Source of the DNA: Myotis daubentonii
Taxonomy: Eukaryota; Chordata; Mammalia; Chiroptera; Vespertilionidae
Assembly: GCF_963259705.1 (NCBI RefSeq)
Contig: NC_081844.1
Coordinates: 41,419,341-41,483,340, forward strand
Direction of reading: 5' to 3'
DNA: 64,000 bases
Of the stretch, positions 23,601-34,523 are shown piece after piece; the first letter of the stretch is position 1; every line of letters begins with the position of its first letter. Below the pieces are notes generated by a model that had not been told where the DNA came from, did no database searches, and saw nothing but the letters and a program-made list of their open reading frames with translations. The translations under genes and the position numbers were made by a program.

Positions 23601-24456
23601 GGTTTTGGATTGTTGTGTTTTCATTGTCATTAGTTTCCAGGATGTTTTTAATTTCTTCTTTGATCTCATTGGTAACCCAGTCAATATTTAATAGCATGCT
23701 ATTCAGCTTCCAGGTGTTTGAGTATTTTGGGTTGTTTTTATTGTAGTTTATTTCTAGTATTATGCCATCATGGTCTGCGAAGATGCTTTTTATGATTTCA
23801 ATCTTCTTGAATTTGGGGATACTTTGCTTGTGACCCAATATGTGGTCTATTTTTGAAGATGTCCCATGAGCACCTGAGAAGAACGTATATTCCCTGGCTT
23901 TGGGGTGAAGTGTTCTGAAGATGTCTATTAAGTCCATCTGATCTAGTGAGTCATTTAGGATTGCTGTATCTTTGCTGATTGTTTGTCTACAGGACTTATC
24001 CAGTGCTGTAAATGGTGTATTAAAGTCCCCTACTATGATTGTATTGTCGTCGATCTCTCCTTTGATATCTTCCAGGAGTTTTTTTATGAATTTGGGTGCT
24101 CCTGCATTGGGTGCATATATGTTTACCAGGGTTATATCTTCTTGTTGTATTGATCCCTTTAGTATTATGAAGTGGCCTTCCTTATCTCTTGTTAAGGCCT
24201 TCACTTTGAGGTCTATTTTGTCCGATATAAGTATTGCTACCCCAGCTTTCTTTTCCTTTCCATTTGCCTGAAAGATATTTTTCCATCCTTTCACTTTCAG
24301 TCTGTGTGAGTCCCTTCTAATGAGGTGGGTTTCTTGTAGACAGCAGATGTATGGGTCATGTTTTTTTATCCATTCAGCCACTCGATGTCTTTTGGTTGGA
24401 GCATTTAGTCCATTTACGTTTAAAGTTATTATTGAAAGGTACTTGTTTGTAGCCAT
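20636..24456 (-). pseudogene. L1 ORF2 (endonuclease and reverse transcriptase), lightly broken
   Basis: ORF2p nicks DNA with an N-terminal AP-type endonuclease and copies RNA with a reverse transcriptase. The first open block (24456-23398) starts [16 protein letters not shown] and contains the QETH, GDFN and DH endonuclease signatures. Later blocks hold the reverse transcriptase with [15 protein letters not shown] and the catalytic FADD motif, and the last block (22177-20636) ends in the cysteine-rich C-terminal domain. Lesions seen: TAA at 23398-23400, TGA at 22743-22745, a frameshift at a T7 run (23220-23226) and one at a T8 run (22163-22170). Total length is close to the usual 1275 residues. 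Confidence 0.92.
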
Positions 24457-24523
24457 TTCTTTTTGTGTGTGTGTGGCTGTTTTCTTTCTGAGCTTTTTAT
24501 TTCTTCTTTTTATACCAGTCCCT

Positions 24524-25417
24524 TTAGCATTCCTTCATTGCTGGCTTGGTGGTGATAAACTCCCTTAGCCTTTTTTTGTCTGTGAAGCTTCTTATTTCCC
24601 CTTCAATTTTGAATGATAGCCTTGCTGGATAGAGTATTCTTGGAGTCAGTCCTTTGCTTTGCATCACTTTGTAAATTTCCATCCATTCTTTTCTGGCCTG
24701 ATGTGTTTCTGTTGAGAAATCATTTGATAATCTAATGGGAGATCCCTTGTATGTGACTTTCCGTCTCTCTCTTGCGGCCTGTAAGATTTTCTCTTTGTCC
24801 TGAACATTTGCCATGGTAATTATGATGTGTCTTGGTTTGGGTCTTTTTGGGTTCACCTTGTATGGGACTCTCTGGGCTTGTGTGGCTTTTTTCTTTCCCA
24901 CCTCAGGGAAGTTTTCTGATATTATTTCTTCGAATAGGTTTTCTAATCCTTGTTCATCTTTCTGTTGTTCTGGTACCCCTATTATTCATATGTTGTTTCG
25001 TTTCATGTTGTCCCAAAGCTCCCTTAGGCTCTCCTCCTGTCTTTTAATTTTTTTCTCCAATTGCAGTACATTTTGGGTGTGTTTTGCTTCCTTGTCTTCT
25101 AATTCACTAATTCGGTCCTCTGCTTCTCCTATCCTACTGTTGATACTTTCAATGGTGTTTTTTATTGCAGCTATATCACTCTTCATTTCTTCTTGGGTCT
25201 TCCTTAAGTTGTTGATTTTTTCATCTGGTTCTTCTTGCTTCTTGCAGAGGTTGTCGATTTTTCCCTCCATCTGGTTTATGCACTCTAGGACCCTTATTCT
25301 GAATTCTTTTTCTGTCATGTTGCATGCCTCTGTATTACTTAGCTGCTTTTCTGGAGAGTCCTCCTTCTCTTTCCTTTGGGGGTTTCTTTGTCTACCCATG
25401 TTTGATCTCACTGACAT
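24524..25417 (-). pseudogene. L1 ORF1 (RNA-binding chaperone), one nonsense change
   Basis: ORF1p is a trimeric coiled-coil RNA-binding protein that coats L1 RNA. The first block (25417-24986) has an N-terminal basic patch and a long coiled coil rich in E, K and L. A TGA at 24986-24988, in a context where CGA is expected (CpG decay), interrupts the start of the RRM domain just before IIGVPE. The rest reads on in the same frame through the RRM and the C-terminal domain (YPARLSF, FITTKPAM) to 24524. ORF2 begins 67 bases downstream, the usual bicistronic spacing. Confidence 0.92.
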
Positions 25418-25786
25418 ATCTAGACATTGAGTTGTTCAGTGGCTGCTCCCTGGGTGGCAGTGACTCCTTGGTCTGTGATTGCTCTTCAGGAATCCCGCAG
25501 ATCTCCTTTCTCCCGTCAGGGGCTGTGCCTGTCCCAGGGGACGCGGCTGTCTGCCATGCGGTCTCCCTCCGACCCTCTGGGCTCAGAGGTCTGGCAAACT
25601 TTCCTGCCCAAATCCCTGTTTTTTTTACCTTTCCAGGGGAGTTCTGCCCTTCCCGGCTGCAAACCATCTCACCAGCTGAGCAATTTCGCCAATTCGGGGT
25701 GGGTGTTACTAGTTTCAGCTGCTCACTCCATTTGCTCCGGGACACAACCTGGGACGCATCTGCCTATATCGCCACCATCTTCTTTC
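25418..25786 (-). promoter_or_regulatory. L1 5'UTR / internal promoter region
   Basis: About 370 bp, GC-richer than the flanks, upstream of ORF1. Its first bases on the minus strand include AAGATGGTGGCG, similar to the YY1-type site (AAGATGGC) at the start of many mammalian L1s. Promoter role is inferred from position. Confidence 0.6.
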
Positions 25787-25921
25787 TCAAGAAATAGTTT
25801 TCTTAAAAAAGTCTAGAATAGGGGTATAAAATGTGTGTATATTTTATATTTTTATTTTAATAGAATAATGGAAATTTATTATGAAAAGATAGAATTTCAT
25901 AGTTAATAAATTATTTGTCCC

Positions 25922-26140
25922 CATCTCTAGCTGGTTTGGCTCAGTGGATAGAGGGTCGGCCTGCAGATTGAAGCGTCCCAGGTTCCATTCCAGTCAAGGG
26001 CACATGTCTGGGTTGCAGGCTTGATCCCCAGTTGGGGTTGTGCAGGAGGCAGCTGATCAATGATACTCTCTCATCATTGATGCTTCTATCTCTCCCTCCC
26101 TCTCCCTTTCTCTCTAAAATCAATAAAAAATAAAAATTAA
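25922..26140 (+). mobile_element. Ves SINE with 17-bp TSD
   Basis: Forward Ves with head CTAGCTGGTTTGGCTCAGTGG, core 'GGAGGCAGCTGATCAATGA' and A-rich tail. Perfect duplication AATAAATTATTTGTCCC at 25905-25921 and 26141-26157. Confidence 0.95.
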
Positions 26141-26206
26141 AATAAATTATTTGTCCCAGTATTACAATTAATAACGAGATTGGGCTGTGATCCTATCTTA
26201 TTAGGG

Positions 26207-26437
26207 CAGTGATGGCGAACCTATGACACGTGTGTCAGAGGTGACACGTGAACTCATTTTTTTTGGTTGATTTTTCTTTGTTAAGTGGCATTTAAATATA
26301 TAAAATAAATATCAAAAATATAAATCTTTGTTTTACTATGGTTGCAAATATCAAAAAATTTCTATACGTGACACAGCACCAGAGTTAGGGTTTTTCAAAA
26401 TGCTGACATGTCGAGCTCAAAAGGTTCGCCATCACTG
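26207..26437. mobile_element. hAT MITE with 8-bp TSD
   Basis: A 231-bp element with inverted ends CAGTGATGGCGAACC and GGTTCGCCATCACTG, flanked by the perfect 8-bp duplication TATTAGGG (26199-26206 and 26438-26445). A direct repeat TGACACGTG is near the left end. No transposase. Different family from the hAT MITE at 2788. Confidence 0.92.
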
Positions 26438-26445
26438 TATTAGGG

Positions 26446-27405
26446 TCTCAAGTGTGATATAATACATAATAGCCTCTTTATTAGCATGAAGACAGGTAAA
26501 AGGCATCATGGTATTATAGAGAGCTAGCTGCTATTTAAACAAAGAGGGAGGTGCCAAAACCCATGATGTTTAGAGCTAGCATATTTTACCTCCTCCTTTT
26601 GATGGACTGTGGACACCTATACCCTGCTCTCCAAAACAGTAGCAACCAAAGATAAAAAGAAAAATTCAATTCTTCTATAATACATAATTCTTATTATGCA
26701 GTGCCCAAGAAGATTCAAGTTTTGCCAATATAAATAATAAAGCTGTCACAGAATTTTTTTAAAAAATCATAAAGGCCACTGGTTTTGAAGTATACAGACT
26801 TTTATCCTGAACATAAAGGCAAATACCATTGAATCACTAATATGAAAATAAATTTCAAAAGGACATTTCATCTATTTCTTACCTCCAAAAATAACATCAC
26901 TGAAACTATTTCTATAAAATGCTAAATACTAACAAGAAGTATTTTTTAAACTTTCCAAATAGTTAAGAATTTTATTCACCCTCACAGAAAGCTAAACAAC
27001 TTTGTATTGTGTATGAATCTTTGTCTACCAACTAAGTGTATAAGCATGATAACTTTTTTTCCTATCACTTAATTTTTATGTCTAGCCTTGTTTAGTTGTG
27101 TTTATTTCCTACTCCTTTAGGAGTAGTCTTGAAAACAAGAATAGTGTTATAAACTAAAGTAAAATTCATTCATTTAGTAAATATAAGCTCTCTTCTGGGA
27201 GCTTTATTTAAGCTATGGGCTAAATTTTGGTTAAGATAAGATCTTACTAAAATTGTAAAAATTCGGATCCTTTCACTAAACTCTTCTGCTAAATCTTTGG
27301 GACCATTGCTCATCCTCCTAAGATGTAAAACATTCACCTTTTCACACTAAGTCCTTATCATGGGTTTGGCCTCTAAGATTTCTATCTTTCTCCTATGATA
27401 GATCC
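26446..27405. other. No feature recognised
   Basis: AT-rich unique-looking sequence. Confidence 0.4.
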
Positions 27406-27678
27406 TTAACTTAGATTATTTAGTTTAATTTCAGTAATTTCTAAAGGTATATTCACTTCTGGCAAAGTAGTTCCACATTCACTGCATTTTCCATAGTCTC
27501 CATGAGTGCAGTCAAAGTCCTCCCATTGCTTAGTGCCAACATCTTCCTCAAAGCCAAGGCATTTCGGGCACAGGCTCCAGACAATGATTTGCACTTTGAA
27601 ACTGTGATATTTTACTTCATGTTTGCCTGCACATGTATCTAAGAAGAAGCTAAAGTTCCTATGAAATAAATGTGCCAC
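27406..27678 (-). other. Unrecognised open segment with zinc-ribbon-like cysteines
   Basis: A 90-codon minus-strand frame with CPKC at residues 37-40, C57, H59 and CSEC at 65-68, a spacing that could bind one zinc ion. It ends in an ordinary TAA. Upstream, in minus sense, CTTCTTCTTAG or TTTATTTCATAG could act as splice acceptors, so this could be a last exon. I do not recognise the protein. It could be a real exon of an unnamed gene, a decayed one, or chance; base composition is only slightly richer than the flanks. Confidence 0.3.
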
Positions 27679-27930
27679 CCTTTTTGGTCAGTGAATATAC
27701 AATACTATAAAACATAACTTTAATTTGTCCTTCCTGGTTGTGCTGGTTTTAATTTTGTTGTGTTTTCTTTTTATCAGCATTTACTACATTTTCTTGAAGC
27801 AGCATTCCTTAAATTTTGTTTCAGAGAAACTAATCTCCCACTCTCAGCCCAGATATTTTAGTCTAGCACTTGACTTAGACCAACGTGGTAGATGACATCT
27901 CTTGTTGCACTCACTGGTTCCAGAATGGAG

Positions 27931-28149
27931 CTATGACTTGTCTTTATCATTTTGGGAATCAGTTTGATTTATTAAGAAATCCAGACCTTCTCCAGGGATA
28001 AGAAATGTGACTTGAGCTTTAATATAGCAGTGGTCATCATATGTGATTTCATGATGCAGGTAGAAAGTGCAGAAATAATTTGAGCCATGAATAAAGCTGA
28101 AATCAGATGTAACCTTGGACTGTATAAACATTTGAGTCAATAAATTCAT
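27931..28149 (-). other. Unrecognised open segment, possible neighbouring exon
   Basis: A 72-codon frame, compositionally protein-like (rich in aromatic residues and with alternating hydrophobics, as in a beta sheet). In minus sense a possible acceptor (TTTATACAG) lies near its start and a weak possible donor (GAGAAGGTCTGG) two-thirds through. It lies 250 bases upstream of the cysteine-rich segment on the same strand, which is the only reason to link them. Not recognised. Confidence 0.25.
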
Positions 28150-29684
28150 TATTTTTCTTGGTATTAGGCAACACTGAATTTTTAATTACTCCTATTAGTG
28201 TCCTAATAGTTACACTAAAAACCCATTTGTAACTTTTGCTTTTGATATTCTCTTAATTTGTTTTCCTCTAAATATTGACAAAAAGCAGTAATATATATTC
28301 ATCTATATGCAGCTATAGATGGATATATACTCATCTTTTCAAAAAACTAAAATATAGAAGAGACTTCATTTTTTCTAGTCATATTTTCAGTAAAGAACAG
28401 ATCCCTGTTTTCCTCTTAAGATAGAGTACCTACTTTATCACAAGACAACATCCAATGCCTTTATTTTTTAAATAGAAATATTTTCACTTAATGAATAAAA
28501 TTATAACTTTCTTTCTGTGCCTATCTCTGCATTTTTTCTATCTTCCAATCAAACAATCTCTTTCTCTCTTTCTAGTTCCCACTCTCTCTCACTACAATAT
28601 ACTCACATATACATTTACAACCCAAGAGAATTGCTCAATTATTTAAAATAAAGTATCTTCTAATTTTGAATCATTTTTAGTTTGATAATGTCTGTTTGTT
28701 CAACACTGTTCAAATTGTATGTTAGTTTAGATAGGAGCAAAAATATAGGTTTAAATAAGATTTAATTCCTTATTTTGCATTCTGGTGCACACTTTATAGG
28801 AAAATGTTATGTCTCAGAAATAACTTCTTTATAATTGATGTCAGATGTAAGAATGGATCCACATAAGGCAAAATCAAATCAATCAATTATTTTCAATGTG
28901 ATTTAATTTTGTTACTCGTGCTGAAAAAAAGAACAAATGTTATTTAACCAGCAGTTCAGTAAGCATTCTGGAATATATAAAGAAGAAAGTTGTACTTATT
29001 CTTGGGGCCTAACAAAATGGGGCAAGTGTTATATCTTTTATCAAAATTCATCAGTTGCTTTGTTTGGTAAACTGTTCTTTAAAGGAACCACGTGCCAAAT
29101 GATCAAAATTTAAAAATGAATTGTTCCAATGGAAAAATTCATGACCTTAAAACAAGAATGAATCTCAAAAATGATTTACAAAGAGATAAAAAGATATTTA
29201 AGTATTTATTTACAAAGATTATTATTATTACATTTGTATTTCCAACTTTTGGAAATTTTTTCTAAAACAAAAATTTGAAAGGAGTAGATCAAATTTAAGC
29301 TATTATATAGTTAACAGCACTGTGTAATAATATTTTTATATAAACAACATGTTCATCCAAATAATAAAACATAGTTTAGGAATATTTATTGCCTAAAAAG
29401 GTTTTATTTTGTTGTTGTTGTTTAAATGCAATAGTTAGAAACCTAAAGCCAAATTTGCCATGGGTACTGTGTGTCTGAGTGTGTAAGCATTTTTTCTTTC
29501 TTCCCTCATTCCATGGGTTTGAGGTGTAATAAAGGTTAAATAGAGTCAAGATTAGGTTTGGTCTTCCAATTAAACACCATAAGTAGCCTCTCATAGTCAT
29601 ATTTTGAAGACATAAGAACCCTACCCCCAAATAAAATGTGCTTTACCTACTTTGGTTGTTAGTGCTTAGAATTATATAATTAAC
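28150..29684. other. No feature recognised
   Basis: AT-rich sequence without named repeats or good frames. Confidence 0.4.
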
Positions 29685-30760
29685 TTTTTAAAAATTTATC
29701 TTTATTTTTGAAAGTATTATAGATATCCCCTTCACCCCCCATTGGTCCTCTCCACACCTCCCCACCTCCCGACTCTCACCACACTATTATCTGTGTCCAT
29801 GGGTTAGTATATATGCATATAAATTCTTTGGTTAGTCTCTTCCCAGCACCCTCCTCCCCCATCCCCTTTTCTTCTGAGATTAGTTAGTATGTTCCATAGT
29901 AATAGTTCCATGTGTCTGGTTCTATTTTGTTCATTTGATTATTGTGTCCATTAGATTCCACATATAAGTGAGATCAAATGATACTTCTCTTTCTCTGTCT
30001 GGCTTATTTAGCTTAGCATAATACTCTCCAAGTCCCTCCATACTATCTCAAAGGTTAAAATATACTTCTTTTTTACAGCTGCATAGTATTCCCTGGTATA
30101 AATGTGCCACAGCTTTTTTAGCCACTCATCTAATGATGGGCACTTGGGCTGTTCCTAGATCTTAGCTATTGTAAATTATGCTGCCATGAACATAGAGGTG
30201 CATATATTCTTTCTGATTGGTGTTTCATAATCCTTGGGATATATTCTTAGATGTGGGATTACTGTGTCAAATGGCAGTTCCATTTTAATTTTTTGAGGAC
30301 TCCATACTGTTTTCCATAGTGGCTGCACCAGTTTGCAGTCCTACCAGTAATATACATAGGATTCTCTTTTCTCCACATCCTCACCAGCACTTGTCATTTT
30401 ATGATTTGTTGATGGTAGCCATTCTGGCAGGTGTGAAATGATACCTCATTGTCGTTTTAATTTGCTTCTCTCTGATGATTAGTGACTTTAAGCATTTATT
30501 CATATGTTTCTTGGCCATCTGTATGTCCTCTTTGGAAAAAAGTATATTTTAAGTCCTTTACCCATTTTTTTTTAAACTGGATTGTTTGTCTTCTTTTTGT
30601 TAAGTTGTATAAGTTCTTTGTATACTTTGGAAATAAACCCTTTTCAGATGTATCATTGCAAATATGTTCTCCCTTACAGTGGAATCCCTTTTCATTTGTT
30701 GATGGTTTATTTTGCTGTGCAGCAGCTTTATATTTTGGCCTAGGAGATGTAGCCTTGACT
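29685..30760 (-). mobile_element. Diverged, 5'-truncated L1 (ORF2 end and 3'UTR)
   Basis: Runs parallel to 20360-21440 of the young L1: T-rich start, 'GAAAGTATTATAGATATCCCC', 'TATGCATATAAATTCTTTGG', 'CACATATAAGTGAGATCAAATG', 'TTTCCATAGTGGCTGCACCAG' and 'TTTTGCTGTGCAGCAGCTTTA'. Clearly more diverged than that copy, with indels. Non-coding. Confidence 0.88.
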
Positions 30761-31118
30761 TTTCATACTTCTGAGCATTTAAAATCCCACATTGAACCTC
30801 AGGAAGGCAATATTATTAATGAAGTAGACACAGAAAGGGTATATAAGAATTAGGGTCTCAGGAACAAGGCAAGAAGTATGGAAATGAGAAAGAAGATGAA
30901 AAAGATAAACTTCATTTTCTTCCAATTTTGCCTATGCCTTGCAAGGATGAAATCACGGCTACAATTTACTTGGGCTCTATTTGTCAGAAAGCATCGCAAA
31001 ATAGGCATGATATCCATAAAGACAACTTTTCAACTCAATTTAAGATTGAATAATTTCTATTTCTAAGCAAAGTTTAGCAGTGCTTTTCAATTGAAAGTTT
31101 CCATTTAAACTATGGTTT
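30761..31118. other. No feature recognised
   Basis: Short random frames only. Confidence 0.4.
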
Positions 31119-31373
31119 TCAAAGATTTAAAAGACAAATAAAGCACTTCACTGTGCAAATATCAAAATAATCAGGTTTTCTTTTTCTTTGTTGAAAACAG
31201 GATGACACTGAAAGAGAGGACATTTCCTTGCTGTAACACAAGTGCCCATCCTCATCAAGGAAGGCCTTTAAATCAGAGAGATTTTCAAAACATCTAGAGG
31301 CATATTCAGTGTTACAGACATTTTCTTGTGCTGAGTTAACCACATCCATAGATTGTATTAAATTTTTTATCAT
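31119..31373 (-). other. Unrecognised open segment
   Basis: An 84-codon minus-strand frame without stop, compositionally plausible as protein (acidic, serine-rich middle, DLKAFLDEDGHLC). No family recognised. It lies on the same strand as the open segments at 27.4-28.1 kb, with an L1 relic between them. Could be an exon, a pseudogene piece or chance. Confidence 0.2.
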
Positions 31374-32349
31374 GAGTTGAAGAAGTAGTGACTGAATGTA
31401 AGCTTAAGTAAAAGTGTAAGGTAAGAGTTGTACAAGAGAATAACCTCTATTTAGTAAGACTTTTAGTATATTTTATTTTGTAATTACTTAAACGTAGTCC
31501 ATTCTCTTGTAACACTCTGACCTTCTTTAATGTTAGAGAGAAGCAGTTGGTTAGCAAATTGGCTGTTCTGTGGCAATGTGGTGTGAGCAACCATGTAAAC
31601 AAAGAAATCTGCTAATCAAAAGCAATTTCTCATGAAACAAAGACAGCACAGCTAATTGAGAATATCTGAGCCTAAAATAAGATTAACTTCAAGATGAAAA
31701 CCAGTGCGGCTTCTTGCGGTAAAGCTGTTGTGATAAAATGTTAGGAGAAACGCTATTTCTCACTTTTGCAAAATATTTTTACAAACCCCATAATTAAGTT
31801 TCTTTCCAGTAAAAGTGCTTGATACCAGATTTAAAAATTCCAAATGCATACCTCAGGGGCAAGAATGGAAGAGCATATGCTAGGCAAATGAACCTTCAAG
31901 TTAGCCTTTCATGACCTTACTCAGCTGCTGTTTGTGCCTGGATATCGGAGGCAGAACAAGTTCCTGGGCTCTGAATCTCTTTTCCTTCAGTGGGGGCAGA
32001 AACAATAACCAGTGCATTGTTAGGTGGGAAGAGGTACGGAGTGGGGTGAAACACGGGCCTGAGTGTGTGGGAAAGTGAGAATGGATGAAGGAAGGGTGGG
32101 TAACAGAAAACCTATGGGCATATATTGTGCTGAATAAAGACTACATGTTACAGTGTTTTTTTAGAGCCAGACTTTACTGCATAAAAGTATAAAAATGATT
32201 CTACGAAGTAACTTCATCAAAAGGAGGGATAAAAGTCAGCACCACTTTCCCCACATAGCACAGAAATATAGAAAAAAAGATTCCAAAATGATAGAAATAG
32301 ACACCTACTGAAATAGGACCAAGCTAAGTCATTTCTTCCGTCGGTTGCC
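31374..32349. other. No feature recognised
   Basis: Unique-looking sequence up to the U2 fragment's target duplication. Confidence 0.4.
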
Positions 32350-32365
32350 AGAAATAACATGCTGC

Positions 32366-32400
32366 ATCGCTTCTCAGCCTATTAGCTAAGATCAAGTGCA
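32366..32400 (+). pseudogene. Tailless 35-nt U2 snRNA retro-fragment
   Basis: ATCGCTTCTCAGCCTATTAG followed by CTAAGATCAAGTGCA matches the first 35 nt of U2 snRNA with four apparent differences. It stops just before the branch-site recognition sequence. It is flanked by an imperfect 16-bp duplication: AGAAATAACATGCTGC (32350-32365) and AGAAATGATATGCTAC (32400-32415, sharing one base). There is no poly-A tail. This looks like an L1-mediated insertion of a 3'-truncated U2 RNA. Not functional. Confidence 0.82.
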
Positions 32401-32452
32401 GAAATGATATGCTACATCTACTTACATATACTTGTACATGCACACAAAAATA

Positions 32453-32711
32453 TCTTATGTAATAAAAGTCCAGTGACCATAATGGCAGAACGACCAGAAC
32501 GACCACTAGACTATTCACTATACGGTGCATTGACAACCTCTCAGACCCTTTCCCTGGCTGGCAGGTTCCGATCACTGATGGTGAATGGGGAACCAGGGTG
32601 GGTGGCTGCGGGGGGGTGGGGCCGGCTGCTGGCAACTGGGGAAGATGGCCCTGATCGCAGGATAGGCCTAGGGATCATACCTGCACATGATTTTGCGCGC
32701 CGGGCCTCTAG
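32453..32711 (+). mobile_element. Non-autonomous HeliBat Helitron (259 bp)
   Basis: Starts TCTTATGTAATAAAAGTCC after A; ends GCGCGCCGGGCCTCTAG before T. The terminal hairpin is imperfect (GCACATGATTTTGCGC). Confidence 0.88.
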
Positions 32712-33019
32712 TACATATATAATAGGAATATATATATAATAAAATGTAGAAAGTTGTGCATTAATGTTAAATATAATTACATATAAACATTGAAAATAAT
32801 GAAAAGGAACAGATGATATATAATGTATATTTCTTATTTTATCATAATATTAATTATTACATATATCTAATACGTATTTTCTCAAGTGTCCAGGTCTTAC
32901 AAATAAAAATAACATAATTTTACATTACCTTCTCTCTATTATGGTTAAAATACCAATTAAAAGCAAATTCAGTGAGACAGAAGTTAGAAACCATATGATT
33001 TCGGGGGGAGGGGAGCAGA
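32712..33019. other. AT-rich, nothing recognised
   Basis: TATATA-rich stretch after the Helitron and no named feature. Confidence 0.4.
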
Positions 33020-33195
33020 GGAGTAGTAAAGAGTAAAGGGAGTCAAATATATGGTGACGGAAGATGATGACTTTGGATGGTGGTCACACAATGTAATATA
33101 CAGATGATGTATCAGGAAATTGTACACTTGAAACAAATATAAATTTATTAACCAACGTTACCTTAGTAAATTTTATTAAAAAAATAAAAGCAACT
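33020..33195 (+). mobile_element. L1 3'UTR fragment
   Basis: 'AATATACAGATGATGTATCAG', 'TTGTACACTTGAAACAAATAT' and 'TTTATTAACCAACGTTACC' then an A-rich tail form a typical mid-age L1 3' end, also present at 40090 and 41225. Confidence 0.65.
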
Positions 33196-33486
33196 CTACT
33201 TTGAAACTTACAGCGAGTCACGTCTTCCCTCTTCTGGGTTGCACAAGCTCTCTCCCAGTGGCTACCACAGACTGAATTGTTGGAAGCCAACTGTACTCAG
33301 AACAATGCAGGACCAACAGTTCTTATTTTAATTAACTCACATTATTTTAAATCCACATCTAAAACATAATGAAAAATGTGTAGGAAATAATAATTACAGA
33401 AGACTCACATTAAAGAAATTTGAGAAGAAATAAATGATCATGTAGAATGAATGAATGAATAAATGAATATATATATATATATATAA
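33196..33486. other. No feature recognised
   Basis: Ends in (GAAT)n and (TA)n simple repeats at about 33447-33485. Confidence 0.4.
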
Positions 33487-33686
33487 AATGGAGAAATATG
33501 CTAATTAACCGGGATGCCATAATGGGTCAATCAGACAGGAGAAGGTTGCCCATGCAGCGTTATGGGCGGGGTGGCAGGGGCCTCTGCACACCTGCGCTCA
33601 GGAAGGGCCTGATTAGCAGAGGCTTCAAAGGCCAGAGAGGGAGTCGGCGGGGCCACGCAATTTTGAATAGCACACTGGGCTCCTAG
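33487..33686 (+). mobile_element. Diverged HeliBat Helitron (about 200 bp)
   Basis: 'GAAATATGCTAATTAACC' near the start resembles the Helitron at 38771, and the 3' end is GCACACTGGGCTCCTAG followed by T. The 5' end is blurred by the adjoining TA repeat. Confidence 0.7.
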
Positions 33687-33873
33687 TAAATAAGTAAATA
33701 AATAAATGTAAGAGAGACTTAAGGAGTCTTTGATTAAGAACTATTCTAATATACAAGCCACTGACAAGCCTTAAGAACCAACTCAATTTGAAGGTTTGCA
33801 ATCGTTATATTTTATTACATTTCTTTCTATCCACAAATTACTGCCCAGCCATGGATGGTAAGCCTGTATGCAA

Positions 33874-33911
33874 GCTCTATGCTCTATGCTCTATGCTCTA
33901 TGCTCTATGCT
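33874..33911. repeat. Heptamer repeat (GCTCTAT)n
   Basis: Five head-to-tail GCTCTAT units. Confidence 0.95.
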
Positions 33912-33989
33912 TCAGCTGCCTTGACCTAGAAAAATCTGACATCAACTTCAGTACACTTTGATCTTGAGGAATTCTACATAGGTAAACTG

Positions 33990-34215
33990 ATACATAGTAT
34001 TATTACAGCACTCTGTATTTTGCCTTTATAATACTAGTTTCAATTACATTAACTCTGCAATCTCTTTAATGTTTGCCCCTCTTGTTAGAAAATAAAACCA
34101 ATGAAGGCAGAAATAGGGTGTTTTTGGAGTATCTAACTCAGTGTTGTGCAAAAAGTTATCTTTTTGTTGTTGTTCTTTATGTGAGTGAATTTATGAATGA
34201 ATGAATGTTTGAACA
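33990..34215 (+). mobile_element. Possible L2 3' fragment
   Basis: 'GCCCCTCTTGTTAGAAAATAA', 'CCAATGAAGGCAGAAATAG' and a terminal GAATGAATGAATG resemble the L2 3' end. Confidence 0.45.
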
Positions 34216-34523
34216 TTCCAAAACTCAAGAAAAGCTATGATATTCTATTATATTTTCTGGTTTCTTTCTGTAATTTCTCTGAGACATATTCTTGCCTCAA
34301 GAAAAAAAAAATGGTGCAGCTCAGCTTTTACTAACACTATCTTAATGTGCTTATGAAGGGGCCGGTTGCCAATAACACACTGTACCAAATTTATATAAAC
34401 TTTAAAAAAATCTTTCAGTTCAGATATATAGAAATAAATGTTACACATCACTAAGTCTCCGTATCTTTCCCTAATTGAAAGTCACAGTTTGGGGGATTTC
34501 ACTTATGCTTTGCTATTTTTCTT

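Larger units (their letters stand above)
20360..25786 (-). mobile_element. Near-full-length LINE-1
   Basis: A 5.4-kb L1 with all parts in order on the minus strand: 5'UTR (25418-25786), ORF1 (25417-24524), ORF2 (24456-20636) and 3'UTR with AATAAA near its tail. It is flanked by an 18-bp target duplication with one mismatch: TCAAGATATAGTTTTCTT (20342-20359) and TCAAGAAATAGTTTTCTT (25787-25804). The 5' end begins AAGAAGATGGTGGCG, the usual start of a full-length L1. Such elements copy themselves by target-primed reverse transcription and also mobilise SINEs. This copy is disabled by a few lesions (see ORF entries). Confidence 0.93.

Noticed and set aside
20784..25797. Plus-strand frames of up to 205 codons, rich in hydrophobic residues, across the L1
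   Set aside because: Shadows of the minus-strand ORF1 and ORF2; the real coding signals (EN, RT, RRM motifs) are on the minus strand.
32366..32400. Functional U2 snRNA gene
   Set aside because: Only 35 of about 190 nt, with substitutions, and flanked by a target duplication; no snRNA promoter or 3' box.
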